Assembly: GCA_036388855.1 (NCBI GenBank)
Contig: DASVRA010000010.1
Coordinates: 95,903 to 159,902, forward strand
DNA: 64,000 bases
Direction: 5' to 3'
Source: DASVRA01 sp036388855
GTDB lineage: Bacteria; Pseudomonadota; Alphaproteobacteria; Caulobacterales; Caulobacteraceae
The notes under the pieces were generated by a model. That model worked only from the letters and a program-made list of their open reading frames with translations. It did no database searches and was not told where the DNA came from. Positions within the stretch are counted from its first letter, which is position 1, and every line of letters starts with the position of its first letter. This document shows positions 1-8,986 of the stretch, in pieces. A program made the position numbers and the translations under genes.

Positions 1-253
1 CGATCATCTCGTCGTTGCGCCGCGCGTGCCAGACGCGGGGGCGGCCGTCCGGCGGCGGCAGGACGCGCAGGCGCAGGAGATCGGGGAAGGCGAGGGGAGC
101 GACGCCCTGCGGCCTGTGGCCACCGATCCAGGCGGCCTCGACCAAACCGGCGATGCGGGGGGCGACGGCGCGGTTGGTGGCGGTGACACCCGACCAGCGG
201 GCGTGCAGGTTGGGGATGATCACCTCCAGCCGGCGCAGGCGATCCTGGTCCAT
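1..253 (-). CDS. Glycosyltransferase, LPS-core mannosyltransferase type (partial)
   Basis: Only the first 84 or so codons are present; the gene runs off the left edge. Starting from the ATG at 253, the protein opens with LEVIIPNLHARWSGVT and later shows RVWHARRNDEM. I recognise these as the N-terminal signatures of the alphaproteobacterial LpcC/LpsB-like family 1 glycosyltransferases, which add mannose to the LPS core at the inner membrane. The start lies 8 bases after the recG stop on the same strand, so the two are probably co-transcribed. The catalytic C-terminal Rossmann domain is outside the window, so the donor sugar cannot be judged. The alternative is another GT4-type enzyme. Confidence 0.65.
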   Translation of the reverse strand, partial: MDQDRLRRLEVIIPNLHARWSGVTATNRAVAPRIAGLVEAAWIGGHRPQGVAPLAFPDLLRLRVLPPPDGRPRVWHARRNDEMI

Positions 254-261
254 GCCGCGCT

Positions 262-2328
262 CTAGTCGGTGTCGGCGCCGGGGCGCCAGTCGAACAGCTC
301 CATCAGCACCTTAGCAGCCTGGCCGCGGGCGGCGGCAAGTTGGGGATCGCGGCCGAGCAGCAGGCGGGCGTCGTCGGCGGCGGTGGCGATCAGTTCCCGG
401 TGGGCGAACGGGTCTGCGAGGCGGTAGGCGGGGAAGCCGGACTGCTTCAGGCCCAGGGGATCGCCCCCGCCTCGCAGCTCCAGGTCCTTCTCCGCGATCA
501 GGAAACCGTCGTCGGTCTGGCGCAGGATGTCCAGCCGCTGCTGGGCGACGGCCGACAGCGGCGGGTCGTAGAGCAGGACGCAGGCGCTCTCCCGCTGCCC
601 CCGGCCGACGCGGCCACGCAGCTGGTGCAGCTGGGCCAGGCCGAAGCGCTCCGCCTGCTCGATGACCATGATCGAGGCGTTCGGGACGTTGACCCCCACC
701 TCCACCACCGTGGTGGCGACCAGCACCGAAACCTTGGCGTCGGCGAAGTCGCTCATCACCGCGTCCTTTTCCGCCGGGGCCATACCGCCGTATACCAGTC
801 CGACCGAGGGGCCGATCCAGCGGCGCAGGTCCTCGGCGCGACCCTGGGCGGCGGAGAGATCGGACTCCTCGGACTCCGCCACCAGCGGGCAGATCCAGAA
901 GGCCTGCGCGCCGCCGCGCACGGCGGTGCGCAGCCGCTCGACCACCTCGCGCAGGCGCGGCTGGGGCACGGCGCGGGTGGCGACGGGGGCGCGGCCCGGC
1001 GGTTTTTCGGTGAGGCGGGAGACGTCGAGGTCGCCGTGGACCGTCAGTTCCAGGGTGCGCGGGATCGGGGTGGCCGACATGGCCAGCAGATGCACCGAGG
1101 CGCCCTTGTCCTGCAGCCGCTTACGCTCGTTGACGCCGAAGCGGTGCTGCTCGTCGATCACCGCCAGCGCCAGCGCCCGGAACGCCACATCCTCTTGGAA
1201 CAGGGCGTGGGTGCCGACCGCCACCGCCGCCGTTCCGGAAGCCAGCGCGCGCAGCTTTTCGGCGCGCGCGGCGCCCTTGTCGCGGCCGGTCAGCAGCACC
1301 GCCTGCACGCCCTGGGCGCGCAGCGGGCCCTCGACCGTCTCGTAGTGCTGGCGGGCGAGGATTTCGGTGGGGGCCATCAGCGCCGACTGTAGTCTGGCCT
1401 CGGCGGCGTCGGCGGCGGCGAGCATGGCCACCACGGTCTTGCCCGAGCCGACATCGCCCTGCAGCAGCCGGCTCATCCGCTCGCCCGAGGCGAGGTCGCC
1501 GCGCACCTCGGCCAGCGCCATGATCTGCGAGCCGGTCAGCCGGAAGGGCAGGTCGCGCTCGACCGCCTCGGAAATCCGCCCCGAGGGGATCGCCGGCGCG
1601 GGCTGCTGGCGACGGCTGAGCTTGCGCCGCGCCAGGGCCAGCTGGTGGGCGAACAGCTCATCGTAGGCGAGGCGGCGCCGGTGCGGGGCGTGCAGCGACA
1701 CGTCGGCTTCCGACTCCGGTTCGTGCAGGCGCCGCAGCGCCTCGCGCCAGGGCGGCATGCGTTCGCGCGCCAGCCAGGGGCCGTCCTGCCATTCGGGCAG
1801 CTCGGGCGCGCGCTCCAGCGCCTCCAGCGCCAGCTTGCGCACCTGGCGCGAGGCCAGGCCCGCCGTCTGGGGATAGATCGGTTCGAAGGCGGGGATCTCG
1901 TCCGCGCGCTCGGCCGGCAGGATGTAGTCCGGGTGAGCGATCTGGCGCTCCCCGTTGAATTCCTCGACCTTCCCCGAAACCACGCGCCACGCGCCCACCG
2001 GGTGCTGGCGCTGCAGGCTGTCGCCGAAAGTGCGGAAGAACACCAGCGAGACGAAGCCGGTCTCGTCGGCGGCGCGGATGCGGTAGGGCGTCCCCTTCTT
2101 CCGCGCCGGCAGGTGGGCGTCGATGCGCACCTTGAGGATGTGGGTCTCGCCCTCGCGCGCCTCGGCCACTCGCGCGCAGGTGCGCCGCACCACCGAATGG
2201 GGCGCGGTGAACAGCACGTCGCGCACCAGAGGGCCCGCGACCTTCTCGACCAGCGGCAGCAGCTTCGGCCCCACCCCCTTCAGCAAGGCGGTGGGGGCGA
2301 ACAGGGGAAACAGAATCTCCGGCCGCAT
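262..2328 (-). CDS. recG: ATP-dependent DNA helicase RecG
   Basis: RecG remodels stalled replication forks and branch-migrates Holliday junctions. The protein has an N-terminal wedge/OB region, a Walker A loop GDVGSGKT near residue 290, the helicase box DEQH, a SATPIPRTL motif and a C-terminal helicase domain with QLRGRVGRG. I chose the ATG at 2328 because family members begin close to RPEILFPLFAP. An in-frame ATG at 2340 and a TTG at 2376 would lengthen it by 4 or 16 residues, and none of the three has a clear Shine-Dalgarno. The length of 688 residues is normal. It is divergent from gspE, and the roughly 180-base gap between them must hold both promoters. Confidence 0.95.
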   Translation of the reverse strand: MRPEILFPLFAPTALLKGVGPKLLPLVEKVAGPLVRDVLFTAPHSVVRRTCARVAEAREGETHILKVRIDAHLPARKKGTPYRIRAADETGFVSLVFFRTFGDSLQRQHPVGAWRVVSGKVEEFNGERQIAHPDYILPAERADEIPAFEPIYPQTAGLASRQVRKLALEALERAPELPEWQDGPWLARERMPPWREALRRLHEPESEADVSLHAPHRRRLAYDELFAHQLALARRKLSRRQQPAPAIPSGRISEAVERDLPFRLTGSQIMALAEVRGDLASGERMSRLLQGDVGSGKTVVAMLAAADAAEARLQSALMAPTEILARQHYETVEGPLRAQGVQAVLLTGRDKGAARAEKLRALASGTAAVAVGTHALFQEDVAFRALALAVIDEQHRFGVNERKRLQDKGASVHLLAMSATPIPRTLELTVHGDLDVSRLTEKPPGRAPVATRAVPQPRLREVVERLRTAVRGGAQAFWICPLVAESEESDLSAAQGRAEDLRRWIGPSVGLVYGGMAPAEKDAVMSDFADAKVSVLVATTVVEVGVNVPNASIMVIEQAERFGLAQLHQLRGRVGRGQRESACVLLYDPPLSAVAQQRLDILRQTDDGFLIAEKDLELRGGGDPLGLKQSGFPAYRLADPFAHRELIATAADDARLLLGRDPQLAAARGQAAKVLMELFDWRPGADTD

Positions 2329-2510
2329 GGGGGCCAGCATAGCGCGACGAGAGGCCAGCCGCGCACGCTCATCCAAACGCGGGCGCGGCCCGTTTCATCA
2401 AACAGAGACGGAAAGCCGCCAAACCCCGGCGCCGTCTCGCAATTGACCGCGCCGCCGCGAAGGCCGAAACTCTTGAGCGGGCGGCGTTTTCTCTCGGAGA
2501 CAGGAACAGC

Positions 2511-4187
2511 ATGACGCCATCGGCCGCTCAGGCCCCCGACCTCGCGCAGCTGGTGCTCGAGCGCGGCCTGGCGCCGGCCGAGACGCTGGCGCGCGCGCGG
2601 CTGGTGCAGGGGGAGACGGGAGAGCGGCTTGACTCGGTGCTGACGCGGCTGGGGCTGGTGTCGGAGCAGGCGCTGGCGGATGCGATCGCCGGAGCGGCGG
2701 GGCTTCGTGTCGCGGCCGCGGACGACTATCCGGCGTCGCCGATCGGCTCGGAGGTGATTTCTACCCGCTTCCTGCGCGACGCTAAGGCCCTGCCGCTGGC
2801 CGAACGTGATAACGCCATCGTGGTGGCGCTGGTCGATCCGCTCGATCCCTACCCGGCCCGCGCCATCGGCTTCGCGCTAGGGCGGCCGGTGCTCCCCTTG
2901 GTGGCGCGAGCGAGCGATCTCGAAGCGGCGCTGGACCGGCTCTACGGGGCCGACCACGGCCCGGCCGGCGAGCTCGACGGCGCGGCCGACGAAACCGACC
3001 TGGAGCGGCTCAAGGACCTCGCCAGCGACGCGCCGGTGATCCGCGCGGTCAACGGCCTGATCGCGCGCGCGGCGGAGATGGGCGCGTCGGACATCCACCT
3101 GGAGCCGACGGAGGACGCGCTGAAGGTGCGCTTCCGGGTGGACGGCGCCCTGGCTGACCAGGACACGCTGCCGCCGCAGATGCGCTCGGCCGTGGTCTCG
3201 CGGATCAAGGTGATGAGCGGGCTGAACATCGCCGAACGACGCCTGCCCCAGGACGGGCGGCTGCGGCTGGCGGTGCGCGGGCAGGAGATTGATCTGCGCG
3301 TGGCGACGGCGCCCACCATCCACGGCGAGAGCGTCGTGATGCGCCTGCTGGACCGCTCAAGCCTGCCGCTGGATTTCGCCGCGCTCGGGTTCGACGAGGC
3401 GCTGCTGGCGCGCTGGCTGAAGGTCTTGAACCTGCCGCACGGGATCGTGCTGGTGACGGGGCCTACCGGCAGCGGGAAGACCACGACGCTCTATGCCTCG
3501 CTGGTGTCGCTGAATACGCCCGACCGCAAGATCCTGACCATCGAGGACCCGATCGAATACCGGCTCGCCGGCATCAACCAGACCCAGGTGAACCCGCAGA
3601 TCGGGTTGTCCTTTGCCGCCGCCTTGCGCTCGTTCCTGCGCCAGGACCCGGACGTGATGATGGTCGGCGAGGTGCGCGACCTGGAGACCGCCGAGGTGGC
3701 GGTGCAGGCGGCGCTGACCGGCCACACCATCCTATCGACCCTGCACACCAACAGCGCGGCCAGCGCGGTGACCCGGCTGCTCGACATGGGGGTGGAGCCG
3801 TTCCTGATCACCTCAACGCTGAACGCGGTGCTGGCGCAGCGGCTGGTACGGCGGCTGTGCCCTGACTGCCGCGAGCCCTACGCGCCGACGGCGGAGACCA
3901 TTGAAACCTTGGGATTGCCCAAGGACGCAGGGGAAGTGCGCCTGTTCAGGCCCGGCGGCTGCCGCGCCTGCGGGGGCACGGGCTTTCGCGGGCGGATCGC
4001 GCTGCTCGAGCTGCTGGTCATGGACGACGAGACGGCGCGGCTGGTGTTGCACCGGGCCGAGGCGCGCGAAGTCGAGCGGGCGGCGACGGCGGCCGGCATG
4101 CGCCCCATGCTGTCCGACGGCCTGATCAAGGCGCGGGCGGGGTTGACCACGCTCGACGAAGTCCTGCGCGTGACCCGGGAGGCCTGA
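2511..4187 (+). CDS. gspE: Type II secretion ATPase GspE
   Basis: This cytoplasmic ATPase powers pseudopilus assembly in type II secretion. It has an N-terminal MshEN-like region and a Walker A loop GPTGSGKTTTLYASL at about residues 317-331. An Asp box (ILTIEDPIEY), a Walker B region (DPDVMMVGEVRD) and a His box (STLHTN) follow. The paired-cysteine zinc motif of secretion ATPases is present (CPDC and CRACGGTGFRGR). At 558 residues the length fits the family. It is the first gene of an eleven-gene operon and is followed by gspF after 3 bases. A purine-rich ggagacaggaac precedes the ATG. Confidence 0.95.
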   Translation: MTPSAAQAPDLAQLVLERGLAPAETLARARLVQGETGERLDSVLTRLGLVSEQALADAIAGAAGLRVAAADDYPASPIGSEVISTRFLRDAKALPLAERDNAIVVALVDPLDPYPARAIGFALGRPVLPLVARASDLEAALDRLYGADHGPAGELDGAADETDLERLKDLASDAPVIRAVNGLIARAAEMGASDIHLEPTEDALKVRFRVDGALADQDTLPPQMRSAVVSRIKVMSGLNIAERRLPQDGRLRLAVRGQEIDLRVATAPTIHGESVVMRLLDRSSLPLDFAALGFDEALLARWLKVLNLPHGIVLVTGPTGSGKTTTLYASLVSLNTPDRKILTIEDPIEYRLAGINQTQVNPQIGLSFAAALRSFLRQDPDVMMVGEVRDLETAEVAVQAALTGHTILSTLHTNSAASAVTRLLDMGVEPFLITSTLNAVLAQRLVRRLCPDCREPYAPTAETIETLGLPKDAGEVRLFRPGGCRACGGTGFRGRIALLELLVMDDETARLVLHRAEAREVERAATAAGMRPMLSDGLIKARAGLTTLDEVLRVTREA

Positions 4188-4190
4188 CCG

Positions 4191-5405
4191 GTGCCGACCT
4201 TCCGCTATCGGGCGGCGACCAGCGCCGGCGAGATGCGGGCGGGCACGCTCGACGGCGCCACCGCGTCCGAAGTGCTGGAGCGGCTGCGGCGGCTCGGCCT
4301 GATGCCGATCGAGGCGGTGGAAACCAAGGTCAAGCCGGGCGCGGCCAAGGCCAAGGTGAAGGTCAACGCCGTCACCCGCCAGGCGGTGGCCAACGCCATC
4401 GGCGAACTGGCGGTGCTGCTGGAGGCGGGGCTGCCGCTGGATCGCGCCATGGGGGTGACGGTGGAGAACGCGCCGCGCGCCCTAGCCGCGCCATTCACCG
4501 CCCTACTAAAACAGGTGAAGGAGGGGGCGCCGCTGTCGCGGGCGATGGCGGAGCAGCCGTCGCTGTTTCCACCGATGGCCTCGGCGATGGCCGAGGCGGG
4601 CGAGGCCAACGGCAAGCTGGGCGCGGCGCTGGCGCGGCTGGGCGAAACGCTGAACCGGGCTGAGGCGCTGCGCCAGACCATCACCTCCTCGCTGGTCTAT
4701 CCGACGATGCTGCTGATCGTGGCCTTCGGCGTGATCCTGATGATGCTCCTGGTGGTGGTGCCGCAGTTCCAGACCCTGTTCGAAGACAGCGGCGGTTCGC
4801 TGCCGCCGACCACGCGCGCGATTATGGCGCTTAGCCTGGCGCTGAAGCACTACGGCTGGGCGGCGCTGCTGGTGCTGATCGGAGCGGTGCTGCTGGCGCG
4901 CCAGTGGCTGAAACGGTCGGAGGTGCGGCGCGGCTTCGACCGTTGGGTGCTCGGGGTCCCGCAGATCGGGACGGTGATCCGCAACGCCGAAACCGCGCGT
5001 TTCGCCCGCACGCTCGGCAGCCTGGTGGAGGGCGGAGTGCCGCTACCCTCGGCGCTGGCGATCGCCCAACGCTCCCTGGCCAACGCCCACATGGCCGAGG
5101 CCATCGCATCGGTGACCCAAGGCATCAAGCGGGGAGGGGGCCTCTCCGGACCGCTCGGCGCGACGAGGCTGTTCCCGCCTATGGCGATGAGCTTCCTGCG
5201 CACCGGCGAGGAGACGGCGCAACTCGGGCCCATGCTGAACCGGCTGGCCGACGTGCTGGACCGCAACGTACGCACATCCATCGAGCGGATGATCGCGGTG
5301 CTCACCCCGGCGATTACTGTGGTCATGGGCCTCGTCGTCGCCACGGTCATCGCCTCCATCATGTCCGCCATTCTCGGCTTCAACGATCTGGCGCTGGCCC
5401 CATGA
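4191..5405 (+). CDS. gspF: Type II secretion inner-membrane platform protein GspF
   Basis: GspF is the polytopic platform that couples GspE to the pseudopilus. The 404-residue protein has two GspF repeat domains. Hydrophobic segments lie near residues 168-195, 220-240 and 375-400, the usual three-helix arrangement. The start is a GTG at 4191 with the GGAG of the gspE end as ribosome site. The stop overlaps the gspG start as ATGA, which implies translational coupling. No missing elements are seen. Confidence 0.95.
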   Translation: MPTFRYRAATSAGEMRAGTLDGATASEVLERLRRLGLMPIEAVETKVKPGAAKAKVKVNAVTRQAVANAIGELAVLLEAGLPLDRAMGVTVENAPRALAAPFTALLKQVKEGAPLSRAMAEQPSLFPPMASAMAEAGEANGKLGAALARLGETLNRAEALRQTITSSLVYPTMLLIVAFGVILMMLLVVVPQFQTLFEDSGGSLPPTTRAIMALSLALKHYGWAALLVLIGAVLLARQWLKRSEVRRGFDRWVLGVPQIGTVIRNAETARFARTLGSLVEGGVPLPSALAIAQRSLANAHMAEAIASVTQGIKRGGGLSGPLGATRLFPPMAMSFLRTGEETAQLGPMLNRLADVLDRNVRTSIERMIAVLTPAITVVMGLVVATVIASIMSAILGFNDLALAP

Positions 5406-5830
5406 CCTCCTCCAAGACCTGCCGCCGCGAAGCCGGCTTCACCCTGCTCGAACTCCTGGTGGTGCTGGCCATCCTGGGCCTGCTCGCCGCCATCGTGGCC
5501 CCGCAGGTGCTCAAATACCTCGGCTCCTCGCGCAGCCAGACCGGCAAGGTGCAGGTGGAGAACATCAACGCCGCGCTCGAACTCTACCGCCTCGACATCG
5601 GCCGCTACCCGACCGCGCAGGAGGGCCTGCAGGCGCTGGTCACCGCTCCTGCCACGGCGGCGACCTGGAACGGCCCCTACCTGCAGAAGGCCGCGGCGCT
5701 CACCGATCCCTGGGGCGAGCCCTACGCCTATCGTGTTCCGGGCCGGCACGGGGAGGTGGACGTGTTCACCCTGGGCTCGGACAAGGTCGAGGGCGGCAAG
5801 GGCGAAGCGCGCGATGTCGGCAACTGGTAA
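5402..5830 (+). CDS. gspG: Major pseudopilin GspG
   Basis: This is the main subunit of the periplasmic pseudopilus. Its short basic leader ends in REAG and is followed by FTLLELLVVLAILGLLAAIV. Prepilin peptidase would therefore cleave after Gly12, and Glu at +5 is present. The C-terminal half has the conserved GRYPTAQEGLQAL and the calcium-loop region ending in DVGNW, typical of GspG. The ATG at 5402 overlaps the gspF stop, and the gspH start lies inside its last codons. The prepilin peptidase gene (gspO) is not in this window. Confidence 0.95.
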   Translation: MTSSKTCRREAGFTLLELLVVLAILGLLAAIVAPQVLKYLGSSRSQTGKVQVENINAALELYRLDIGRYPTAQEGLQALVTAPATAATWNGPYLQKAAALTDPWGEPYAYRVPGRHGEVDVFTLGSDKVEGGKGEARDVGNW

Positions 5831-6239
5831 GGCGCGCGAGGCCGGGTTCACCCTGCTGGAGGCGCTGGTGGTGGTGACCATCGCCGCCACGATCAGCGCC
5901 CTGATCTTCCCGAGCCTGCAGCGCACCCTGACCGCCCTCTCGCTGCGCCAGAGCGCCAGCGTGTTCACCGCCCGCCTGCGCGCCGCCCGCGGCCAGGCTA
6001 TCCGCGAAGCCCGCCCGATCGCGGTCGCGGCCACCACCGACGGCGCCGCCTACGCCTGGACCGGCGCGCAGCCGCAGCGCCTGCCCGGCGCGGTCCGGCT
6101 GGCCACGGCCGGACAGCGTCCCCTGGTTTTCTATCCCGACGGCTCCTCCAGCGGCGGCCAGGCGGTGATGGCGGCCGGCGCGCGGCGCATCCCCATCTCC
6201 GTGGACGCCTCCACCGGCGCGGTGATGGCGCGGCCATGA
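5814..6239 (+). CDS. gspH: Minor pseudopilin GspH
   Basis: This minor pseudopilin belongs to the tip complex. The leader ends in REAG and is followed by FTLLEALVVVTIAATISALI, with Glu at +5. The rest is a GspH-type beta domain with RAARGQAIREARPIAV and a C-terminal FYPDGSSSGG. I took the ATG at 5814, which gives an 11-residue leader and overlaps the gspG end by 17 bases. The longer upstream reading would have no sensible leader. The stop overlaps the gspI ATG. Confidence 0.88.
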   Translation: MSATGKAREAGFTLLEALVVVTIAATISALIFPSLQRTLTALSLRQSASVFTARLRAARGQAIREARPIAVAATTDGAAYAWTGAQPQRLPGAVRLATAGQRPLVFYPDGSSSGGQAVMAAGARRIPISVDASTGAVMARP

Positions 6240-6754
6240 GGCGGGAAGAAACCATTGTAGCGCGCCCTGTTGGCCCGAAAACCTCGCCCTTCGACAGGCT
6301 CAGGGTGAGGTTTTCTACTGCGACCCCAGTAGCCCTCACCCTGAGCTTGTCGAAGGGCGAAGGTGGGCCACAAAAGCCGCAGTGCGCGCGCGAAACCGGA
6401 TCGGTGCTGATCGAGGCGCTGGTGGCGCTGGCCATCGTCGCCATGCTGATGGGCGTCACCTACCAAGCCGTCGGCGGCTCGGCCGTCCGCGCGCGCGGGG
6501 CCGAGGCCAGGCGCGCCGCGGTGCTGGTCGCCCAATCGGCCCTGTCGGGGGTGGGCTCCGCCACGCCTCTGACGCCCGGCCGCAACAGCGGGATCGACGG
6601 CGACATGGTCTGGCAGGTGGACGTGGCCCCCTACCGCACCGGCTTCGCCGGCAGCACCGCCGGCGCCCTCTACGCCGTCAGCGCCACGGTGCGGCGGCGC
6701 GACGATCCCCGCGTGCTCGCGGCCCTGCAAACCCTGCGCGTGGGACCCGCCTGA
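6236..6754 (+). CDS. gspI: Minor pseudopilin GspI with an in-frame insertion in its leader
   Basis: GspI nucleates the pseudopilus tip complex with GspJ and GspK. The processing site is RETG followed by SVLIEALVALAIVAML, with Glu at +5. In this gene the leader is about 55 residues long, where 6-12 is usual. The excess is explained by a 144-base in-frame insertion carrying a strong palindrome (separate entry). Removing it would give a leader MRREETG, close to MRREAG of neighbouring gspJ. The ATG at 6236 overlaps the gspH stop, supporting it as the ancestral start. An internal GTG or TTG inside the insert could serve as a later start. The mature part looks intact, so the gene may still work. 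Confidence 0.85.
   Translation: MRREETIVARPVGPKTSPFDRLRVRFSTATPVALTLSLSKGEGGPQKPQCARETGSVLIEALVALAIVAMLMGVTYQAVGGSAVRARGAEARRAAVLVAQSALSGVGSATPLTPGRNSGIDGDMVWQVDVAPYRTGFAGSTAGALYAVSATVRRRDDPRVLAALQTLRVGPA
6248..6397 (+). repeat. Palindromic element inserted in frame in gspI, flanked by GAAACC direct repeats
   Basis: Two GAAACC copies (6248-6253 and 6392-6397) lie exactly 144 bases, or 48 codons, apart. Between them is an almost perfect inverted repeat: arm 6284-6310 pairs with arm 6334-6360, 26 of 27 positions. An inner CTACTG/CAGTAG pair lies at 6315-6320 and 6327-6332, and an outer TGGCCC/GGGCCA pair at 6271-6276 and 6364-6369. The core (CTTCGACAGGCTCAGGGTGA and its complement) resembles dispersed palindromes common between genes of high-GC proteobacteria. 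The direct repeats look like a target duplication, and the insert keeps the reading frame open. In RNA it would form a very stable hairpin next to the gspI start. Confidence 0.85.
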
Positions 6755-7398
6755 TGCGGCGCGAGGCCGGCTACAGCCTGGTGGAGATGCTGGTGGCCCT
6801 GGCGCTGCTCGCCATGCTGGCCACGATGATGGTTAGCGGCGTCGCCGGCGGCCGCCGCGTCTGGGAGCGGATCGACGCCTCCACCGCCGCCGCCGAGACC
6901 GTCGGCGGCGCCCAGGCCGCCCTCCGCGCCCGGCTGGAGCGCATCTGGCCCGCCGCCCGCTTCGACGCCAGCGTCCCCTACATCGATGTGCACGGCGAGC
7001 AGAACAGCCTCGAATTCCTCGCTCCCCCGCCCGACGCCCGCGGCCCCGCCAGCCTGCGTCGCTACCGCCTGCTACTGGGCACTGCCGGCGAGCTGACCCT
7101 GGTCTCCGCCGCCGACGTGTCCGCCAATCCCGACACCCCGGACGACGCCCTGGTGGTGGTCCGCGGCGTGCGCGAGCTCGACCTCGCCTATTTCGGCGCC
7201 GCGCCGCCCGACAACACGCCCCGCTGGCGCTCGTCCTGGTGGGGCCAGCCCCGCGCGCCCGAGCTGATCCGGGTGCGGGCGAGCTTCCAGCCCGGCGATC
7301 GCCGCCGCTGGCCCGACCTGCTGGTCCGCCCCGCCGCCAACGACGACGCCCGCTGCCTGTTCAGCACCCGCGCCGAGGTCTGCCGGGGGACTCAGTGA
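6754..7398 (+). CDS. gspJ: Minor pseudopilin GspJ
   Basis: This minor pseudopilin forms the tip trimer with GspI and GspK. The leader MRREAG is followed by YSLVEMLVALALLAMLATMM with Glu at +5. The roughly 190-residue periplasmic domain contains the GspJ-type stretch RRYRLLLGTAGELTL. The ATG shares one base with the gspI stop (TGATG). The stop overlaps the GTG of the next gene. Confidence 0.9.
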   Translation: MRREAGYSLVEMLVALALLAMLATMMVSGVAGGRRVWERIDASTAAAETVGGAQAALRARLERIWPAARFDASVPYIDVHGEQNSLEFLAPPPDARGPASLRRYRLLLGTAGELTLVSAADVSANPDTPDDALVVVRGVRELDLAYFGAAPPDNTPRWRSSWWGQPRAPELIRVRASFQPGDRRRWPDLLVRPAANDDARCLFSTRAEVCRGTQ

Positions 7399-8432
7399 AC
7401 CTCGGCCAAGTCCTGAACTCCGACGTCCGCACGCTCGGCGCCTCCGCCCGCGCCGGCTTCGCCTGGTGGACCGGCGAACTGCGCGAGCTCGTTCCCGAGC
7501 GCCTGCGCGGGACCGGCGCGCGCTCACGCACTGTGGCGGAGCTGTCGGCGGACGGCTCGGCCTACCGGCTGTGGCGCGATGGCCGCCCGCTGGCGGGAGC
7601 GCCGCCGGGGGGCAAGGTGGAGGTGGTCCTGCCGACGGCGGACGTGCTTACCCGAGAACTGGATTGGCCGGCGGTGCCGCTCGCCGACGCCCGCCGGATG
7701 ATCGAACTGGAACTCGACCGGCTGACGCCGTTCGCCCGAGAAACAGTCTACTTCGATGTCGAGCTGCTGGGACGTGAGCCCGCGTCCGGCCGCCAGCGGC
7801 TGCTGCTGGGCGTGCTGCCCAAACCCAGCGCGCACCAGGCGCTTGAGCGGGCCGCCGCGCTCGGGCTTTCCGCCGACGGCCTCGCCGTCTCCGACAATCC
7901 GGCCAAGGGCCCGATCCAGTTCGACTTCCTGCCCGCGATACGCTCCGAAGGTCGAGGGCCGTCGCGCCCGCGCCGCCTCTACTGGTGGATCGCCGTGGCG
8001 GCGTTGATGGCGCTGAACCTCGCCGTGCTCATCCTGAAGGACGTCAACGACGTCCGCGTCTTGCGCGAGACGGTGGAGGCGCAGCGGCCGGCCGCTGCGG
8101 CGGGGCTGCGCCTGCGCCGCACCATCGAAACCGAACGGGCGCAGCGGATCGCGCTCCTCGAACGGCGCGCGCGGGGCGAGCCGCTGCGGGCTCTCGCGGC
8201 GGTAAGCCAGGCGCTGCCGCTTGGCGCCTGGGTGCAGCACTTCGTCTGGAACGGGCGCGGCGTGCGCATCGTCGGCTTCCGCAGCGAGAGCGCCGACGTG
8301 CTCGCCGCCCTGCGCGCCTCGCCGGTCTTCGCCAACGCTCGCTCCCAGGCCACGGAAGTCGACGCCGCCGCTCCCGCCGGCCAGCCCTTCGACATCACCG
8401 CCGACGCGGCGCCCTTAAGGCCTGCGCGATGA
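7395..8432 (+). CDS. gspL: Type II secretion assembly platform protein GspL (PilN-like)
   Basis: GspL links the GspE ATPase to the inner-membrane platform. The 345-residue protein has an actin-like cytoplasmic part, a single transmembrane segment near residues 196-216 (YWWIAVAALMALNLAVLIL) and a periplasmic ferredoxin-like tail. This is the split PilM/PilN layout of GspL. The cytoplasmic half is weakly conserved. I assign it from the membrane topology and its position between gspJ and gspM. The start is a GTG at 7395 overlapping the gspJ stop as GTGA. Confidence 0.8.
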   Translation: MNLGQVLNSDVRTLGASARAGFAWWTGELRELVPERLRGTGARSRTVAELSADGSAYRLWRDGRPLAGAPPGGKVEVVLPTADVLTRELDWPAVPLADARRMIELELDRLTPFARETVYFDVELLGREPASGRQRLLLGVLPKPSAHQALERAAALGLSADGLAVSDNPAKGPIQFDFLPAIRSEGRGPSRPRRLYWWIAVAALMALNLAVLILKDVNDVRVLRETVEAQRPAAAAGLRLRRTIETERAQRIALLERRARGEPLRALAAVSQALPLGAWVQHFVWNGRGVRIVGFRSESADVLAALRASPVFANARSQATEVDAAAPAGQPFDITADAAPLRPAR

Positions 8433-8986
8433 GGCGGCTGTCGCAGCGTGAGAGCCGGCTGCTGGCGCTGGGCATCCTGCTGGCGCTGGTCGCCCTGCTC
8501 TGGCTGCTCGTGGCCGCTCCGATCCTCTCCGGCTTCTCCGCCCGCCAGGACGAGCGCCAGGGGCTGCTGCTGACCTACGCCCGCAACCAGCGCGCTATCC
8601 AGTCGGTCTCCGTGTTCCGCCGCCAGGCCGACGCCCAGCGCAGCACCGCCGGCCGCTTCGCCGTTCTCGCGCCCACGCCTCTGCTCGCCACGGATTTGCT
8701 GCGCGAGCGGATTGGCCGCACTGTGACCCAGTCGGGGGGCAAGCTGATCGCCGTGGAGGACATGCAGGCCGGCGCGGCCCCGGGCTGGATCAAGGTGCGG
8801 GCCGACATGCGCCTGACGCTGGCCCAGTTCACCGCCCTGGCGCGCCGCCTCCAGAGCGAAGAGCCGTACCTGAGCATCGACTACACCTCGATCAGCGCCA
8901 ACGAAGCCGCCCAGACCCGCCGCCTTTCACCCATGGACATCCGCCTTGAGATTTCCGCCCGCCATCAGCCTGCCCGCGCGCGGTAG
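8429..8986 (+). CDS. gspM: Type II secretion protein GspM (PilO-like)
   Basis: GspM is a bitopic inner-membrane partner of GspL. There is a short cytoplasmic N-terminus (MRRLSQRESRLLALG), one strong transmembrane helix at about residues 14-34, and a periplasmic coiled-coil plus ferredoxin-like domain. The 185-residue length and its place after gspL fit the GspM/PilO family. The ATG overlaps the gspL stop. Confidence 0.78.
   Translation: MRRLSQRESRLLALGILLALVALLWLLVAAPILSGFSARQDERQGLLLTYARNQRAIQSVSVFRRQADAQRSTAGRFAVLAPTPLLATDLLRERIGRTVTQSGGKLIAVEDMQAGAAPGWIKVRADMRLTLAQFTALARRLQSEEPYLSIDYTSISANEAAQTRRLSPMDIRLEISARHQPARAR

Noticed and set aside
2329..2376. TTG at 2376 as the recG start
   Set aside because: The extra 16 residues have no family match, and two ATG codons lie closer to the conserved N-terminus.
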